From Nocardia acidivorans NBRC 108247 (GTDB lineage: Bacteria > Actinomycetota > Actinomycetes > Mycobacteriales > Mycobacteriaceae): a DNA stretch of 64,000 nucleotides. The notes under the pieces were generated by a model. That model was not told the DNA's origin and did no database searches. It worked only from the letters and a program-made list of their open reading frames with translations. Location of the stretch: contig NZ_BDAW01000024.1 in the NCBI RefSeq assembly GCF_001625085.1, positions 58,483 to 122,482 on the forward strand, in the 5' to 3' direction. The position numbers were made by a program, and so were the translations under genes. This document shows positions 8,618-16,411 of this stretch, one piece after another. Numbering within the stretch: position 1 is the stretch's first letter; the number at the start of each line of letters is the position of its first letter.

Positions 8618-9678
8618 CCGTTCACCTTCCCGCCTGCGACGAGCCGGGCCAGCGCGTTGACCACGAAGGTCAGCGCGAACAATACGAAACCGGCGGCGAT
8701 ATATGCGCCGGTCGGCAGCTTGGAGCTGAATTCCGAAGCGGCCGAGGCGATTTTGGAGGCGAAGGTGTAGCCGCCGTCGAACAGCGACCAACCGCCCGCC
8801 TGCGCCGAGGTGCGCAGCACCACCAGCACCGCGATGGTCTCACCGAGCGCGCGCCCCAGGCCCAGCATGGAGCCCGCGATCATGCCGGAGCGACCGTACG
8901 GCAGCACAGTCATGCGCACGACCTCCCACTTGGTGGCGCCCAGCGCCTGCGCCGCCTCGATATGCGAGAGCGGGGTCAAACCGAAAACCTCACGGCTGAC
9001 CGAGGTGATGATCGGCAGGATCATCACCGCGAGCACCACGCCCGCGGTGAAGATGGTGCCGCCACCGGCAATGCTGACATTGCCGTCGGAGAACAGGAAG
9101 AACCACCCGAGGTGTTCGTTCAGGAAGCGCTGGAACGGCTCGATCTTCGGCGCGAGCACCAGCACACCCCACAGACCGAACACGATCGAAGGCACCGCGG
9201 CCAGCAGGTCGACCACCATGGAGAACGGCCGGGCCAGCACCTTCGGCGCGTACTGCGTCAGGAACAACGCGATACCCACGCCGATCGGCACCGCGATCGC
9301 CAGCGCCAGCACCGAACTCAGCACCGTGACCACGAACAGGTCCTTGATGCCGAAGCGCAGATTATCCGCGTTCGAGGTGCTGAACTCGGTGCTGGTGAAG
9401 AAGTTCGCCTTGTTCGCCAGCACCGACGGCACCGCGCGAATCAGCAGGAACAGCGCGATCAACGCGATGGCCGCGACGATCAGCCCACCGGCGGCGGTGG
9501 CCGCCGAACGGAAGAGGAACTCCGGGCCGTATTTGGAAGGAGCCTTACGCCCTGCGGCCGGCTTCGTGCTGGGTTCGGTCGGCATGAGCGCAGTATCCCC
9601 CGGCGGCTGGGCACGGTCCTCGCGCGGGTCCGTCGTCACCGACAGGCCCGCCGAGGCTGTTTCGTCGTGCACGGTCAT
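8614..9678 (-). CDS. pstC: Phosphate ABC transporter permease PstC
   Basis: Second membrane subunit of the phosphate importer. The 354-residue protein has a cytoplasmic N-terminal extension of about 50 residues rich in Pro, Thr and Glu, then six helices. Its EAA-type loop, with [21 protein letters not shown], lies near 245-265. ATG 9678 is 35 bases after the pstS stop; the downstream end overlaps pstA. Order pstS-pstC-pstA-pstB is the standard operon order. Confidence 0.96.
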   Translation of the reverse strand: MTVHDETASAGLSVTTDPREDRAQPPGDTALMPTEPSTKPAAGRKAPSKYGPEFLFRSAATAAGGLIVAAIALIALFLLIRAVPSVLANKANFFTSTEFSTSNADNLRFGIKDLFVVTVLSSVLALAIAVPIGVGIALFLTQYAPKVLARPFSMVVDLLAAVPSIVFGLWGVLVLAPKIEPFQRFLNEHLGWFFLFSDGNVSIAGGGTIFTAGVVLAVMILPIITSVSREVFGLTPLSHIEAAQALGATKWEVVRMTVLPYGRSGMIAGSMLGLGRALGETIAVLVVLRTSAQAGGWSLFDGGYTFASKIASAASEFSSKLPTGAYIAAGFVLFALTFVVNALARLVAGGKVNG

Positions 9679-9713
9679 GGTGCTTCTTCGATCAGTCGGT
9701 GGCGATCAGTCGA

Positions 9714-10841
9714 TCAGGAAATGGCGGCGATCGCGGTGGTCAGCTTGGTCTTGAAGGCGTCCGGGATCGGCACGTAGCCGGCATCCGCGAGACCGTTCTG
9801 ACCATTGCCGACGGCCGAGGTCAGGAACGCCTTGACAGCCTTGGCGGTGTCGGCGTCGCTGTACTTCGAGCAGACGATCTCGTAGGTGGCCAGCATGATC
9901 GGGTAGGCGCCACCGGTGGTGGGCTTGTAGATCGAGCTGTTGTCCAGCACCAGGTCGTTGCCCTGGCCGGAGATCTTGACGCTGTCGATCGCCTTACCGG
10001 CGGTCGCGGAGGTCAGCTCGACCGGCTTCGGGTCGTTCGAGGTGGCGGTGGTCAGGATGCGCGCCACCGACAGGTTCTGCGACTTCGCGAACGCCCACTC
10101 GTTGTAGGTGATCGAGAAGGGGGTGGACTTGATGGCGGCCGAGGTGCCCTCGTTGCCCTTCGCACCCTCGCCGACGCCGCCGGCGAAGGCCTTGCCCGCA
10201 CCCTTGCCCCAGGTGCCTTCGGAGGCGGAGTCCAGGTACTTCTGGAAGTTGTCGGTGGTGCCCGACTCGTCCGAGCGGAACAGGACCGCGATCTTGTCCG
10301 AGGTCAGCTTGTCGGCCTTGGCGGTGTTGAGCGCCTTGATGTGGGCGTCATCCCAGGTGGTGATCTGGCCGTTGAAGATCTTGGCCAGGGTCGGGGCGTC
10401 CAGCACCAGGTCGGTCACGCCGGGCACGTTGTAGGTGACGGCGATGGGACCGAAGACGGTCGGCAGGTTCCAGGCCGGGCTGCCACAGCGGGCGGCGGCC
10501 TTGTCGATCTCGCCCTTCTTGGCGTCCAGCGGCGAGTCGGAACCCGCGAAATCGGTCTGGCCGCCGAGGAATTCGTTCACACCCGCGCCGGAGCCCGAGG
10601 AGGTGTAGTCCAGCTTCGCGCCGGAGCAGTTGCCCTCGTAGGCGGCGATGAAGCGGTCCATGGCGTTCTTCTGAGCCGACGAACCGCTGGCCTTGAGCGC
10701 GGTCTTGCCGCCGCAGGCGACGTCGATCTTGGCGACATTGCCCGTCTGGGCGGAATTGTCGTCGCTGCCACAGGCGGTCAGCGTCATGGCGCCGGCCGCT
10801 GCCAGAACACCGATCAGGGCGCTGCTGCGCTTGAGATTCAC
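9714..10841 (-). CDS. pstS: Phosphate-binding lipoprotein PstS
   Basis: Extracytoplasmic, lipid-anchored receptor that binds phosphate for PstCAB. The 375-residue precursor starts with a lipoprotein signal ending in the lipobox LTAC (Cys24). Phosphate-binding motifs follow: [12 protein letters not shown] near 47, [13 protein letters not shown] near 80, GSDSPLD near 100, and [15 protein letters not shown] near 195. GTG 10841 is favoured by GGAGGAA eight bases upstream on the minus strand. The PHO box at 10991-11012 lies 150 bases upstream, so the whole operon is probably induced by phosphate starvation. Confidence 0.97.
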   Translation of the reverse strand: MNLKRSSALIGVLAAAGAMTLTACGSDDNSAQTGNVAKIDVACGGKTALKASGSSAQKNAMDRFIAAYEGNCSGAKLDYTSSGSGAGVNEFLGGQTDFAGSDSPLDAKKGEIDKAAARCGSPAWNLPTVFGPIAVTYNVPGVTDLVLDAPTLAKIFNGQITTWDDAHIKALNTAKADKLTSDKIAVLFRSDESGTTDNFQKYLDSASEGTWGKGAGKAFAGGVGEGAKGNEGTSAAIKSTPFSITYNEWAFAKSQNLSVARILTTATSNDPKPVELTSATAGKAIDSVKISGQGNDLVLDNSSIYKPTTGGAYPIMLATYEIVCSKYSDADTAKAVKAFLTSAVGNGQNGLADAGYVPIPDAFKTKLTTAIAAIS

Positions 10842-10957
10842 TTGATTCCTCCGCGAATCACGGTTTGCACGCCCAACCCCTCAACGGTCGGACGGGCACA
10901 TGTGGCGGCCGTTCGCTGCGAACTAGCGCACCGGTCAGCTGAGTGCTGCCCACAAGC

Positions 10958-10963
10958 AACGTA
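10958..10963 (-). promoter_or_regulatory. Possible -10 element of the pst promoter
   Basis: TACGTT on the minus strand fits the actinobacterial TANNNT pattern and lies 27 bases downstream of the PHO box. No good -35 is visible, as expected at an activator-dependent promoter. Confidence 0.35.
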
Positions 10964-10990
10964 AGGGCGCTCGGTGGCCAGTTGGACCTG

Positions 10991-11012
10991 GGTAGGTGAA
11001 CGGCAGATGAAC
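10991..11012 (-). promoter_or_regulatory. PHO box (two 11-bp direct repeat units) upstream of pstS
   Basis: Read on the minus strand the sequence is GTTCATCTGCC followed at once by GTTCACCTACC. These are two adjacent 11-base units starting GTTCAYCT, the layout described for PhoP/RegX3-type phosphate response regulators in actinobacteria. It is the only such pair I noticed in the window. Confidence 0.7.
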
Positions 11013-11093
11013 AACCCGGCGCGATTCCGCTGCACGATATGTGACATTTGCCGCGTCGTTGCCCATGGTCCCGCTCAGCGCGACAAACCGCAG

Positions 11094-11990
11094 CTAGGAG
11101 GCGGTGGTGTAGGCCACATCGATATGCGCGGGCGCGAACCCGAGCTTGGTGTAGGTATTGACCGCCGCGGTGTTGTCGGCCTCGGTGTAGAGCAGCACCG
11201 CGCCCAGCCCGCGCTCGCGCAGATGATGCAGACCCGCCAGGGTGAGCAACCGCCCGAGCCCGCGGCCCTGTGCCGCCGGATCGACCCCGACCACGTAGAC
11301 CTCGCCGATCGCCGGGGTCTCGTCCGAATGCACCTTGGTCCAATGGAATCCGAGGATGCGCTCCGGATCGGCCGGATCGACGGCCAGGAACAGCCCCGCC
11401 GGATCGAACCAGGACTCACCGCGGCGCGCGGCGATATCGCGCTCGGTCCACCCGCCCTGTTCCGGATGCCAGTCGAAGGCGGCATTGTTGACGCGCAGGA
11501 TCTCGGCATCGTCCGAGGGGCCCGCGTAAGTGCGCAGCGTCAGACCCTCCGGCACCGCCAGTTCCGGTAGCTCGGTATTAACCAAATCGCGGCGCATCTG
11601 CCAGAGTTCGCGCGCCACAACCAATCCGAGACGCTTGGCGACCGCCCGCGCGGCGGGCAGATTCCCATGTGCCCAGACCCGCGCACCCGGCCCGCCCGCC
11701 TCCAGCGCACCCGCCACCAGACCCGTGCCGATGCCCTGTTTCCGGAACCGCGGATCGACCGCGACCTCGGCCATGGCCGGATGCTCACCGTGGGCGGGCG
11801 TCACATTGGCGTAGCCGCCGATCGAGTCGTCCCACTGCTCCACCAGATGATGTGCCGGGCCGTCCGTACCCAGCGAAAGCACCGCCTGCTCGGAAACCGG
11901 GGCCACCCCGTCCGCGGCGGTGGCCCGCTCCAGCACGCCCCGCACCTGCTCGGCGGTCTCGAGGGGCAGCCGATCGGTGTACGAGATCAT
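11094..11990 (-). CDS. mshD: Mycothiol synthase MshD
   Basis: Last step of mycothiol synthesis: acetylates Cys-GlcN-Ins with acetyl-CoA. The 298-residue protein carries two GNAT folds. The first acetyl-CoA loop (DPRFRKQGIGTGLV) lies near 76-90 and the active second one (DPAAQGRGLGRLLTLAGLHHL) near 235-255. It ends in NTYTKLGFAPAHIDVAY, typical of MshD. ATG 11990 overlaps the glnR stop by one base (TGATG), so the two are co-transcribed, as Rv0818-Rv0819 are in mycobacteria. A longer open frame upstream is the shadow of glnR. Confidence 0.95.
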   Translation of the reverse strand: MISYTDRLPLETAEQVRGVLERATAADGVAPVSEQAVLSLGTDGPAHHLVEQWDDSIGGYANVTPAHGEHPAMAEVAVDPRFRKQGIGTGLVAGALEAGGPGARVWAHGNLPAARAVAKRLGLVVARELWQMRRDLVNTELPELAVPEGLTLRTYAGPSDDAEILRVNNAAFDWHPEQGGWTERDIAARRGESWFDPAGLFLAVDPADPERILGFHWTKVHSDETPAIGEVYVVGVDPAAQGRGLGRLLTLAGLHHLRERGLGAVLLYTEADNTAAVNTYTKLGFAPAHIDVAYTTAS

Positions 11991-12748
11991 CAGAAAGCGC
12001 CGTTCGCCGAGGTCAATTCGGAGTCGTCGGTCCCGTCGGTCTCGGCGAAGGCGACGGTCTCGCCCTTCGCGCCGGACGAGCGCGCCGGGCGCACCGCCTT
12101 GTAACCGACATTGCGGACCGTGCCGATCAGCGATTCGTATTCGCTGCCCAGCTTGGCGCGCAGACGCCGCACGTGCACGTCCACGGTGCGGGTGCCGCCG
12201 AAGAAGTCGTAGCCCCAGACCTCCTGCAGCAGTTGGGCGCGGGTGAAGACTCGGCCCGCATGCTGCGCGAGGTACTTGAGCAGCTCGAATTCCTTGTAGG
12301 TCAGGTCGAGTGGCCGACCGCGCAGGCGCGCGGTGTACGTGCCCTCGTCGATCACCAACTCGCCCAGGGTGATCTTGCCGGTGTTCTCCGGGCTGGCGAC
12401 GCCGCCATTGCGCGCGACCAGCAGTCGCAGGCGGGCGTCGAGTTCGGCCGGACCGGTGCCGGGTAGCAGGATGTCGTCCAGCCCCCAGTCCGCGTTCACG
12501 GCCACCAGCCCACCCTCGGTGAGCACCGCTACCACCGGTACCGACGATCCGGTGCTGCCCAGCAAACGACACAGGCCGCGCGCGGCGGCCAGATCGGTGC
12601 GGGCGTCGACCAGTGCGACATCGGCGGAACCGGCCTCGAGCAGGGACGCCACCTCGGTCGGCGCGGGCCGCACGTGGTGCGGCAGCAGCGCGAGTGAAGG
12701 CAGCACCGCCTCGGGGTTGGGGTCGGAGGTCAGCAGGAGCAGCTCCAT
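11990..12748 (-). CDS. glnR: OmpR-type nitrogen regulator GlnR
   Basis: DNA-binding regulator of nitrogen assimilation in actinobacteria. The 252 residues have an N-terminal receiver-like domain (1-115) and a C-terminal winged helix (about 128-218). The winged helix shows [22 protein letters not shown] and [14 protein letters not shown], with the final [10 protein letters not shown] wing. The receiver is degenerate: an Asp remains in LVDARTD, but the conserved Lys-Pro is replaced by LLPGT and the acidic pocket is thin. This agrees with GlnR being an atypical, non-phosphorylated orphan with no kinase gene nearby. ATG 12748 is preceded by a GGAGGG site. The last 35 residues are a disordered tail. 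Confidence 0.88.
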   Translation of the reverse strand: MELLLLTSDPNPEAVLPSLALLPHHVRPAPTEVASLLEAGSADVALVDARTDLAAARGLCRLLGSTGSSVPVVAVLTEGGLVAVNADWGLDDILLPGTGPAELDARLRLLVARNGGVASPENTGKITLGELVIDEGTYTARLRGRPLDLTYKEFELLKYLAQHAGRVFTRAQLLQEVWGYDFFGGTRTVDVHVRRLRAKLGSEYESLIGTVRNVGYKAVRPARSSGAKGETVAFAETDGTDDSELTSANGAF

Positions 12749-12910
12749 GGGGGCCCTCCATCCCATCTGGCATGTGCGTGGCAACCGCTCTGTCCGCCAC
12801 GACCTCATGCTGGTTATCACAGGTATATCGGTTGCTACATTAGCGTGTCCGGACCGACACCCACGCAATCCGGGCGGCTTATCGGGCCTTGGCTATCACT
12901 GTTTTATCTG

Positions 12911-13021
12911 CTCCGCTCCGCTACGGGGTGTTCGCGGCCCCGAAGTCCCGGTTCTTCCCTCCCTCCACTCCTGGGCTTCGCTCCCCCGCTCCACTCAGTC
13001 CAGAGCCGGGACGGCCGCGAA
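12911..13021 (-). repeat. Dispersed palindromic repeat, copy B (between glnR and lmeA)
   Basis: Plus-strand TTCGCGGCC (12931-12939) pairs with GGCCGCGAA (13013-13021). Inside it GTCCCGGTTCT (12945-12955) pairs with AGAGCCGGGAC (13002-13012), with one wobble. The flank 12911-12930 (CTCCGCTCCGCTACGGGGTG) is shared with the other copies. The same element occurs inverted at 44570-44679 and partly at 63931-64000. It fills most of the 308-base gap between divergent glnR and lmeA; the rest of the gap holds nothing else I recognise. Confidence 0.8.
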
Positions 13022-13056
13022 CAATCCAGATCTCGGGCCCCCACTAAGGTGCAGGT

Positions 13057-13899
13057 ATGGCTTTTCGTCGGGTGATCATCGGGCTGCTGTGCCTTGCAGG
13101 GCTCGCCGTCGTCCTCGACTTCGGCGCGGCCGCGTATTCGGAGTACCGGGTGTCGCGAATGCTCCGCGACGGCTCGAATCTGAGCGCGGATCCCGAGGTC
13201 ACCTTTCACGGATTCCCGTTCGTGGCACAGGCTCTCAATGACGATTACAAGAATGTGGACATTCGGGCGCGAGCCATGCGACCGGACATTCCGGGCGAGA
13301 TCATGGTTGAGACCAATCTCCGCGGCGTGCACATGTCACTGCGCGATCTGATCGACGGCAAGGTGCGGTCGGTGCCGGTGGATCAGGTGGAGGCGCGCAT
13401 GCGCATCGAACCGGTCGAGCTGGGCCGGCTGTTCAAGATCCCGGATCTGCAGGTGTTCGGCCCGCCCGCCGACAAATCCGATGGCACCGGCGGTTCCGGC
13501 GGTTCCGGTATGACCACGGCCGGGGCGATCATCTTGACCGGCACGATTCCGCTCCCCGACTCCGACGCCCCGGTCGTCCCGGGCACCCGCACCAGCGGTG
13601 AGACGGTCAGCGTGCTGGCCGATCTGCGCCTGGTCGACGATCAGGTGCGGATCACCGCGACCGATATCTATCGCGGGGTGGGCGCGGCGAATCAGGGTGA
13701 TGTCGCCTCCTCGCCCCCGCCGGTGACCCCGGATTCGGACAAGCCCCGGGTGCTGGCGCTGTTCACCCGGACCATCGACACCCGGGATCTGCCCTTCGGC
13801 ATCCGCCCCAGCAAGGTCCAGGCCAGTGGCGGGCAGATCGTGGTCGAGGGTCGCGGCCGCGATGTCACCATCGATCTGGATCGGTTGCAGCAGCCGTGA
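13057..13899 (+). CDS. lmeA: DUF2993 protein, LmeA-like lipomannan elongation factor
   Basis: LmeA binds phospholipids in the cell envelope and helps keep up lipomannan mannan elongation in mycobacteria. The 280 residues begin with an uncleaved signal or signal anchor (RRVIIGLLCLAGLAVVLDFGAA). A single DUF2993 beta-rich domain follows, with DPEVTFHGFPFVAQAL at about 45-60 typical of the family. A Gly/Ser linker (GTGGSGGSG) near 147-155 precedes a hydrophobic strand. ATG 13057 follows AAGGTGCAGGT. The end overlaps thiX by four bases (GTGA). It is the positional counterpart of Rv0817c. Confidence 0.82.
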   Translation: MAFRRVIIGLLCLAGLAVVLDFGAAAYSEYRVSRMLRDGSNLSADPEVTFHGFPFVAQALNDDYKNVDIRARAMRPDIPGEIMVETNLRGVHMSLRDLIDGKVRSVPVDQVEARMRIEPVELGRLFKIPDLQVFGPPADKSDGTGGSGGSGMTTAGAIILTGTIPLPDSDAPVVPGTRTSGETVSVLADLRLVDDQVRITATDIYRGVGAANQGDVASSPPPVTPDSDKPRVLALFTRTIDTRDLPFGIRPSKVQASGGQIVVEGRGRDVTIDLDRLQQP

Positions 13900-14351
13900 T
13901 CACACTGGGCGTGCTGGTCGTCGCACTCGTGGCCGCCATCGGGATCGGAATCCTGGTGCGCCGCAACGAGGGTCGCGTCCGCGAGCGCACGCCCGCGCCG
14001 TCGGCCCCCGACGGTCCCCGCGCGGCCCTGCTCACCGCGGCCGGTGTGATTCCCGGTCGTCCGACGGTCCTGCACTTCTCCGCGGACTGGTGTGGTCCGT
14101 GCGCGGCGGTGCGCCGGGTGGTGGCGAGTGTGGTCGCCGAGTGGGCGAAGGCATCCGCGCCGCCGCTGGATCTGGAGCTCGACATCGATGCGAATCCGGA
14201 CCTGGCGCGCGAGCTGAATGTGCTCTCGCTCCCGACAACTTTCGTCCTCGATCCCAAGGGGCAGGAAAAATTCCGGATAGCCGGAGTTCCGAAATCCGCC
14301 GATTTGCGCAGGTCACTGGCGTCCGTAACGGTCTCCGAGACTTCCGAGTGA
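13896..14351 (+). CDS. thiX: Membrane-anchored thioredoxin-like protein (ThiX)
   Basis: Thioredoxin-fold oxidoreductase held in the membrane by one N-terminal helix (TLGVLVVALVAAIGIGILV, residues 3-21). The active site WCGPC has Cys66 and Cys69, and the cis-proline loop is LPTTFVLDPKG near 107. It is 151 residues from GTG 13896, which overlaps the lmeA stop. It precedes the sulfur operon (leader, DUF4395, CysA, SseC), a link seen across actinobacteria. Reducing a persulfide or disulfide for the sulfurtransferase is an inference. Confidence 0.88.
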   Translation: MITLGVLVVALVAAIGIGILVRRNEGRVRERTPAPSAPDGPRAALLTAAGVIPGRPTVLHFSADWCGPCAAVRRVVASVVAEWAKASAPPLDLELDIDANPDLARELNVLSLPTTFVLDPKGQEKFRIAGVPKSADLRRSLASVTVSETSE

Positions 14352-14372
14352 CCAGCATTACGGACCCGGGGT

Positions 14373-14393
14373 CCAATTTCCCCCGAAAATTGG
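14373..14393. promoter_or_regulatory. Inverted repeat over the -35 region of the poly-Cys leader promoter
   Basis: CCAATTT (14373-14379) and AAATTGG (14387-14393) are perfect 7-base arms around CCCCCGA. They end one base before the -10 hexamer, so a bound protein would block or place RNA polymerase. This is an operator candidate with no assigned regulator. Confidence 0.5.
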
Positions 14394-14394
14394 G

Positions 14395-14400
14395 TAAACT
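14395..14400 (+). promoter_or_regulatory. -10 element for a leaderless transcript starting at GTG 14408
   Basis: TAAACT fits TANNNT. GTG 14408 is the eighth base downstream, exactly where transcription should begin, so the leader-peptide mRNA is probably leaderless. Confidence 0.6.
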
Positions 14401-14407
14401 CCCTCTC

Positions 14408-14494
14408 GTGCAAACCAACCGCGAGCTGATGCTCACCCGACGCCGCACGGTAGACCTGTGCCGCCTCGGTGGTTGTTGCTGCCTGTGCCGCTAG
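14408..14494 (+). CDS. Poly-cysteine leader peptide (28 aa) controlling the cysA operon
   Basis: A 28-residue ORF from GTG 14408, or 21 residues from ATG 14429, ends ...VDLCRLGGCCCLCR with five cysteines in the last 11 residues. It matches the short 'putative leader peptides' ahead of sulfur genes in actinobacteria; in mycobacteria leaderless poly-Cys ORFs act as cysteine-responsive attenuators. GTG 14408 is preferred because TAAACT sits seven bases upstream and no ribosome-binding site precedes either start. The stop TAG (14492-14494) is followed immediately by a hairpin (14495-14536). The gap to the next gene, 123 bases, is long enough for attenuation. Confidence 0.8.
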   Translation: MQTNRELMLTRRRTVDLCRLGGCCCLCR

Positions 14495-14536
14495 CCGGTC
14501 GGCCTTTCGTCTGCCCCAATCCCTCGCGCCGACCGG
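14495..14536 (+). promoter_or_regulatory. Attenuator-like hairpin starting right after the leader stop codon
   Basis: CCGGTCGGC (14495-14503) and GCCGACCGG (14528-14536) pair perfectly across a 24-base loop. The 5' arm begins at the base after the leader stop. A ribosome that finishes the leader would cover this arm and one stalled on the Cys codons would leave it free. This geometry fits attenuation or ribosome-binding-site control. Confidence 0.5.
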
Positions 14537-14617
14537 GTGTGTCCCGCCGTATTGAGTCATCGATTCCGATCCTCCGGCGGAAATGACCAATAGACCACTT
14601 CGCGCAGGAGTACGCAT

Positions 14618-15103
14618 ATGTCGAACCCGAATCCCACCAGGCCGCCCGCCGGGCAGGTCGATGTTCGCGGCCCGCGTTTCGCCGCCTGGATCACCACCGC
14701 CGTCCTGGCTCTCGTACTGATCATCGCCGCCTTCTCCGTTCCCGCCGCGGCCGTACTGCTGGCCGCGCAAGCCGTGGTCTTCGCGCTCGGCGCGGCCAAT
14801 GGCCCGCGGCGCAGCCCGTACGGCCTCATCTACGCGAACTTCGTCGCACCCCGCATCGGACCCGCCCCCGAGGTGGAACCCGTTGCGCCGCTGCGGTTCG
14901 CGCAGTTGGTCGGCCTGATCTTCGCCGTCCTCGGCGTGCTCGGCTTCGCCGCCGGACTCGGTGTCGTGGGCGCGATCTTCACCGGTTTCGCACTGTTCGC
15001 GGCTTTCCTGAACGCCGCCTTCGGCATCTGCCTGGGCTGCAAGATCTATCCCCTCGTCTCGCGGTTCAAGACCGCGCCGACCACCCCCACTCCCACCGCC
15101 TGA
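14618..15103 (+). CDS. DUF4395 membrane protein of the CysA operon
   Basis: Integral membrane protein of 161 residues with four hydrophobic helices (about 22-42, 45-62, 90-112, 117-140). The cytoplasmic loop RRSPYGLIYANFVAPRIGPAPEVEP lies between helices 2 and 3. This is the DUF4395 family, usually next to rhodaneses and thioredoxins; its role is unknown, and transport or membrane handling of a sulfur compound is a guess. ATG 14618 has AGGAG nine bases upstream. It sits between the poly-Cys leader and cysA, so is probably under cysteine control. A Cys pair (CLGC near residue 144) occurs near the end of the last helix. Confidence 0.85.
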   Translation: MSNPNPTRPPAGQVDVRGPRFAAWITTAVLALVLIIAAFSVPAAAVLLAAQAVVFALGAANGPRRSPYGLIYANFVAPRIGPAPEVEPVAPLRFAQLVGLIFAVLGVLGFAAGLGVVGAIFTGFALFAAFLNAAFGICLGCKIYPLVSRFKTAPTTPTPTA

Positions 15104-15129
15104 CCCGGCACCACCCCGAAAGGAACAAC

Positions 15130-15963
15130 ATGGCTCGCTCCGATGTCCTGGTCTCCGCAGACTGGGTCGAAGAGAACCTGAACACCCCCGGAGTCGTCCT
15201 CGTAGAGGTCGACGAGGACACCTCGGCTTACGACCTGGGGCACATCGAGGGCGCCGTGCGTCTGGACTGGAAGAAGGATCTCCAGGATCAGGTTCGCCGC
15301 GATTTCGTGAACCGCGAGCAGTTCTCCGATCTGCTCTCCACCCGCGGCATCGGCAATGACGACACCGTGGTGCTGTACGGCGGCAACAACAACTGGTTCG
15401 CGGCGTACGCGTACTGGTACTTCAAGCTCTACGGCCACCAGGACGTGAAGCTGCTCGACGGTGGCCGCAAGAAGTGGGAGCTCGACGGCCGCCCGCTGGT
15501 CAAGGATGTCAAGGTCCGCCCGGCCACCGTGTACAAGGCCGGCGAGCAGGATCTGTCCATCCGCGCCTTCCGCGATGAGGCCATCCAGGCCATCGGCACC
15601 AAGAACCTGGTCGACGTGCGTTCGCCCGACGAGTTCTCCGGCAAGATCCTGGCCCCGGCCCACCTGCCGCAGGAGCAGTCGCAGCGCCCCGGCCACATCC
15701 CCGGCGCCATCAATGTGCCGTGGTCCAAGGCCGCGAACGAGGACGGCACCTTCAAGTCCGATGACGAGCTCGCCTCCATCTACAAGGAGGCCGGTCTGGA
15801 CGGCGAGAAGGAGACCATCGCCTACTGCCGCATCGGCGAGCGTTCCTCGCACACCTGGTTCGTGCTGCAGGAGCTGCTGGGCCACAAGAACGTCAAGAAC
15901 TACGACGGGAGCTGGACCGAGTACGGCTCCCTCGTCGGTGCACCGATCGAGTTGGGAGCGTAA
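15130..15963 (+). CDS. cysA: Thiosulfate sulfurtransferase CysA (rhodanese)
   Basis: Transfers sulfane sulfur from thiosulfate or a persulfide to acceptors. The 277-residue protein has two rhodanese domains: an inactive N-terminal one (about 8-125) and a catalytic C-terminal one (about 150-272). The active loop is CRIGERS with Cys233. Length and loop match mycobacterial CysA2/CysA3. ATG 15130 follows AAAGGA. The gene is 26 bases after DUF4395 and 5 bases before sseC, forming one operon. In actinobacteria it also serves cofactor thiolation together with MoeZ-like proteins. Confidence 0.95.
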   Translation: MARSDVLVSADWVEENLNTPGVVLVEVDEDTSAYDLGHIEGAVRLDWKKDLQDQVRRDFVNREQFSDLLSTRGIGNDDTVVLYGGNNNWFAAYAYWYFKLYGHQDVKLLDGGRKKWELDGRPLVKDVKVRPATVYKAGEQDLSIRAFRDEAIQAIGTKNLVDVRSPDEFSGKILAPAHLPQEQSQRPGHIPGAINVPWSKAANEDGTFKSDDELASIYKEAGLDGEKETIAYCRIGERSSHTWFVLQELLGHKNVKNYDGSWTEYGSLVGAPIELGA

Positions 15964-15968
15964 TCAAT

Positions 15969-16274
15969 ATGTGTGCAGCACCTACCCAGGGACAGGCCAT
16001 CCCGGCCGGCGTCGACGTGGAGAAGGAGACGGTCATCACCGGCCGCGTCCTGACCGCCGACGGCCAGACCGTCGGTGGCGCGTTCGTCCGCCTGCTGGAC
16101 GGCAACGGTGATTTCACCGCCGAGGTCGTGGCCTCGGGCACCGGCGACTTCCGCTTCTTCGCCGCACCGGGCTCGTGGACCATCCGCGCGCTGTCGGCGT
16201 CGGGCAACGGCACCACCGAGATCGCCCCCGAGGGCAACGGCATCCACAATGTGGACGTGACCGTCGCCAAGTAA
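15969..16274 (+). CDS. sseC: SseC, DUF1416 protein
   Basis: A 101-residue cytoplasmic protein with an Ig-like beta-sandwich pattern (TVITGRVLTADGQTVGGAFVRLLD, then GDFRFFAAPGSWTIRAL), the DUF1416 family always found behind cysA in actinobacteria. Its function is unknown; a partner role in sulfur transfer is inferred from the fixed gene pair. The Cys at position 2 could carry sulfur, but this is speculation. ATG 15969 follows GGGAGCG at 15953-15959, inside the end of cysA, so translation is probably coupled. A 13-bp hairpin terminates the operon. Confidence 0.92.
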   Translation: MCAAPTQGQAIPAGVDVEKETVITGRVLTADGQTVGGAFVRLLDGNGDFTAEVVASGTGDFRFFAAPGSWTIRALSASGNGTTEIAPEGNGIHNVDVTVAK

Positions 16275-16295
16275 TCGGGTTCTCGAAACAGCTTG

Positions 16296-16327
16296 AACGG
16301 TCCCGGGATTCACTTCCCGGGGCCGTT
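16296..16327 (+). terminator. Terminator of the cysA-sseC operon
   Basis: AACGGTCCCGGGA (16296-16308) pairs with TCCCGGGGCCGTT (16315-16327) over 13 positions, one of them G-U, with a 6-base loop. It lies 21 bases after the sseC stop. Confidence 0.75.
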
Positions 16328-16398
16328 CTCGCTGTCGGACATGGCGAATGTCACGCGTGCGACGCAGGGCCGTTTTCGCGCCCGGGACACGGTGCGAT

Positions 16399-16404
16399 TA
16401 GACT
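16399..16404 (+). promoter_or_regulatory. -10 element for a leaderless transcript starting at GTG 16412
   Basis: TAGACT fits TANNNT and is followed by seven bases and then GTG. This repeats the spacing seen at the poly-Cys leader and suggests leaderless translation of the small membrane peptide. Confidence 0.55.
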
Positions 16405-16411
16405 CCGGAAT

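Noticed and set aside
11094..12800. Single fused GlnR-MshD protein of 568 residues
   Set aside because: The long frame reads glnR in a wrong frame before entering mshD; the real genes overlap by one base (TGATG) with MshD starting at 11990.
12749..13056. Phage attachment site or IS end near the palindromic repeat
   Set aside because: No transposase, integrase or target-site duplication is visible; the inverted structure is explained by the repeat family found elsewhere in the window.
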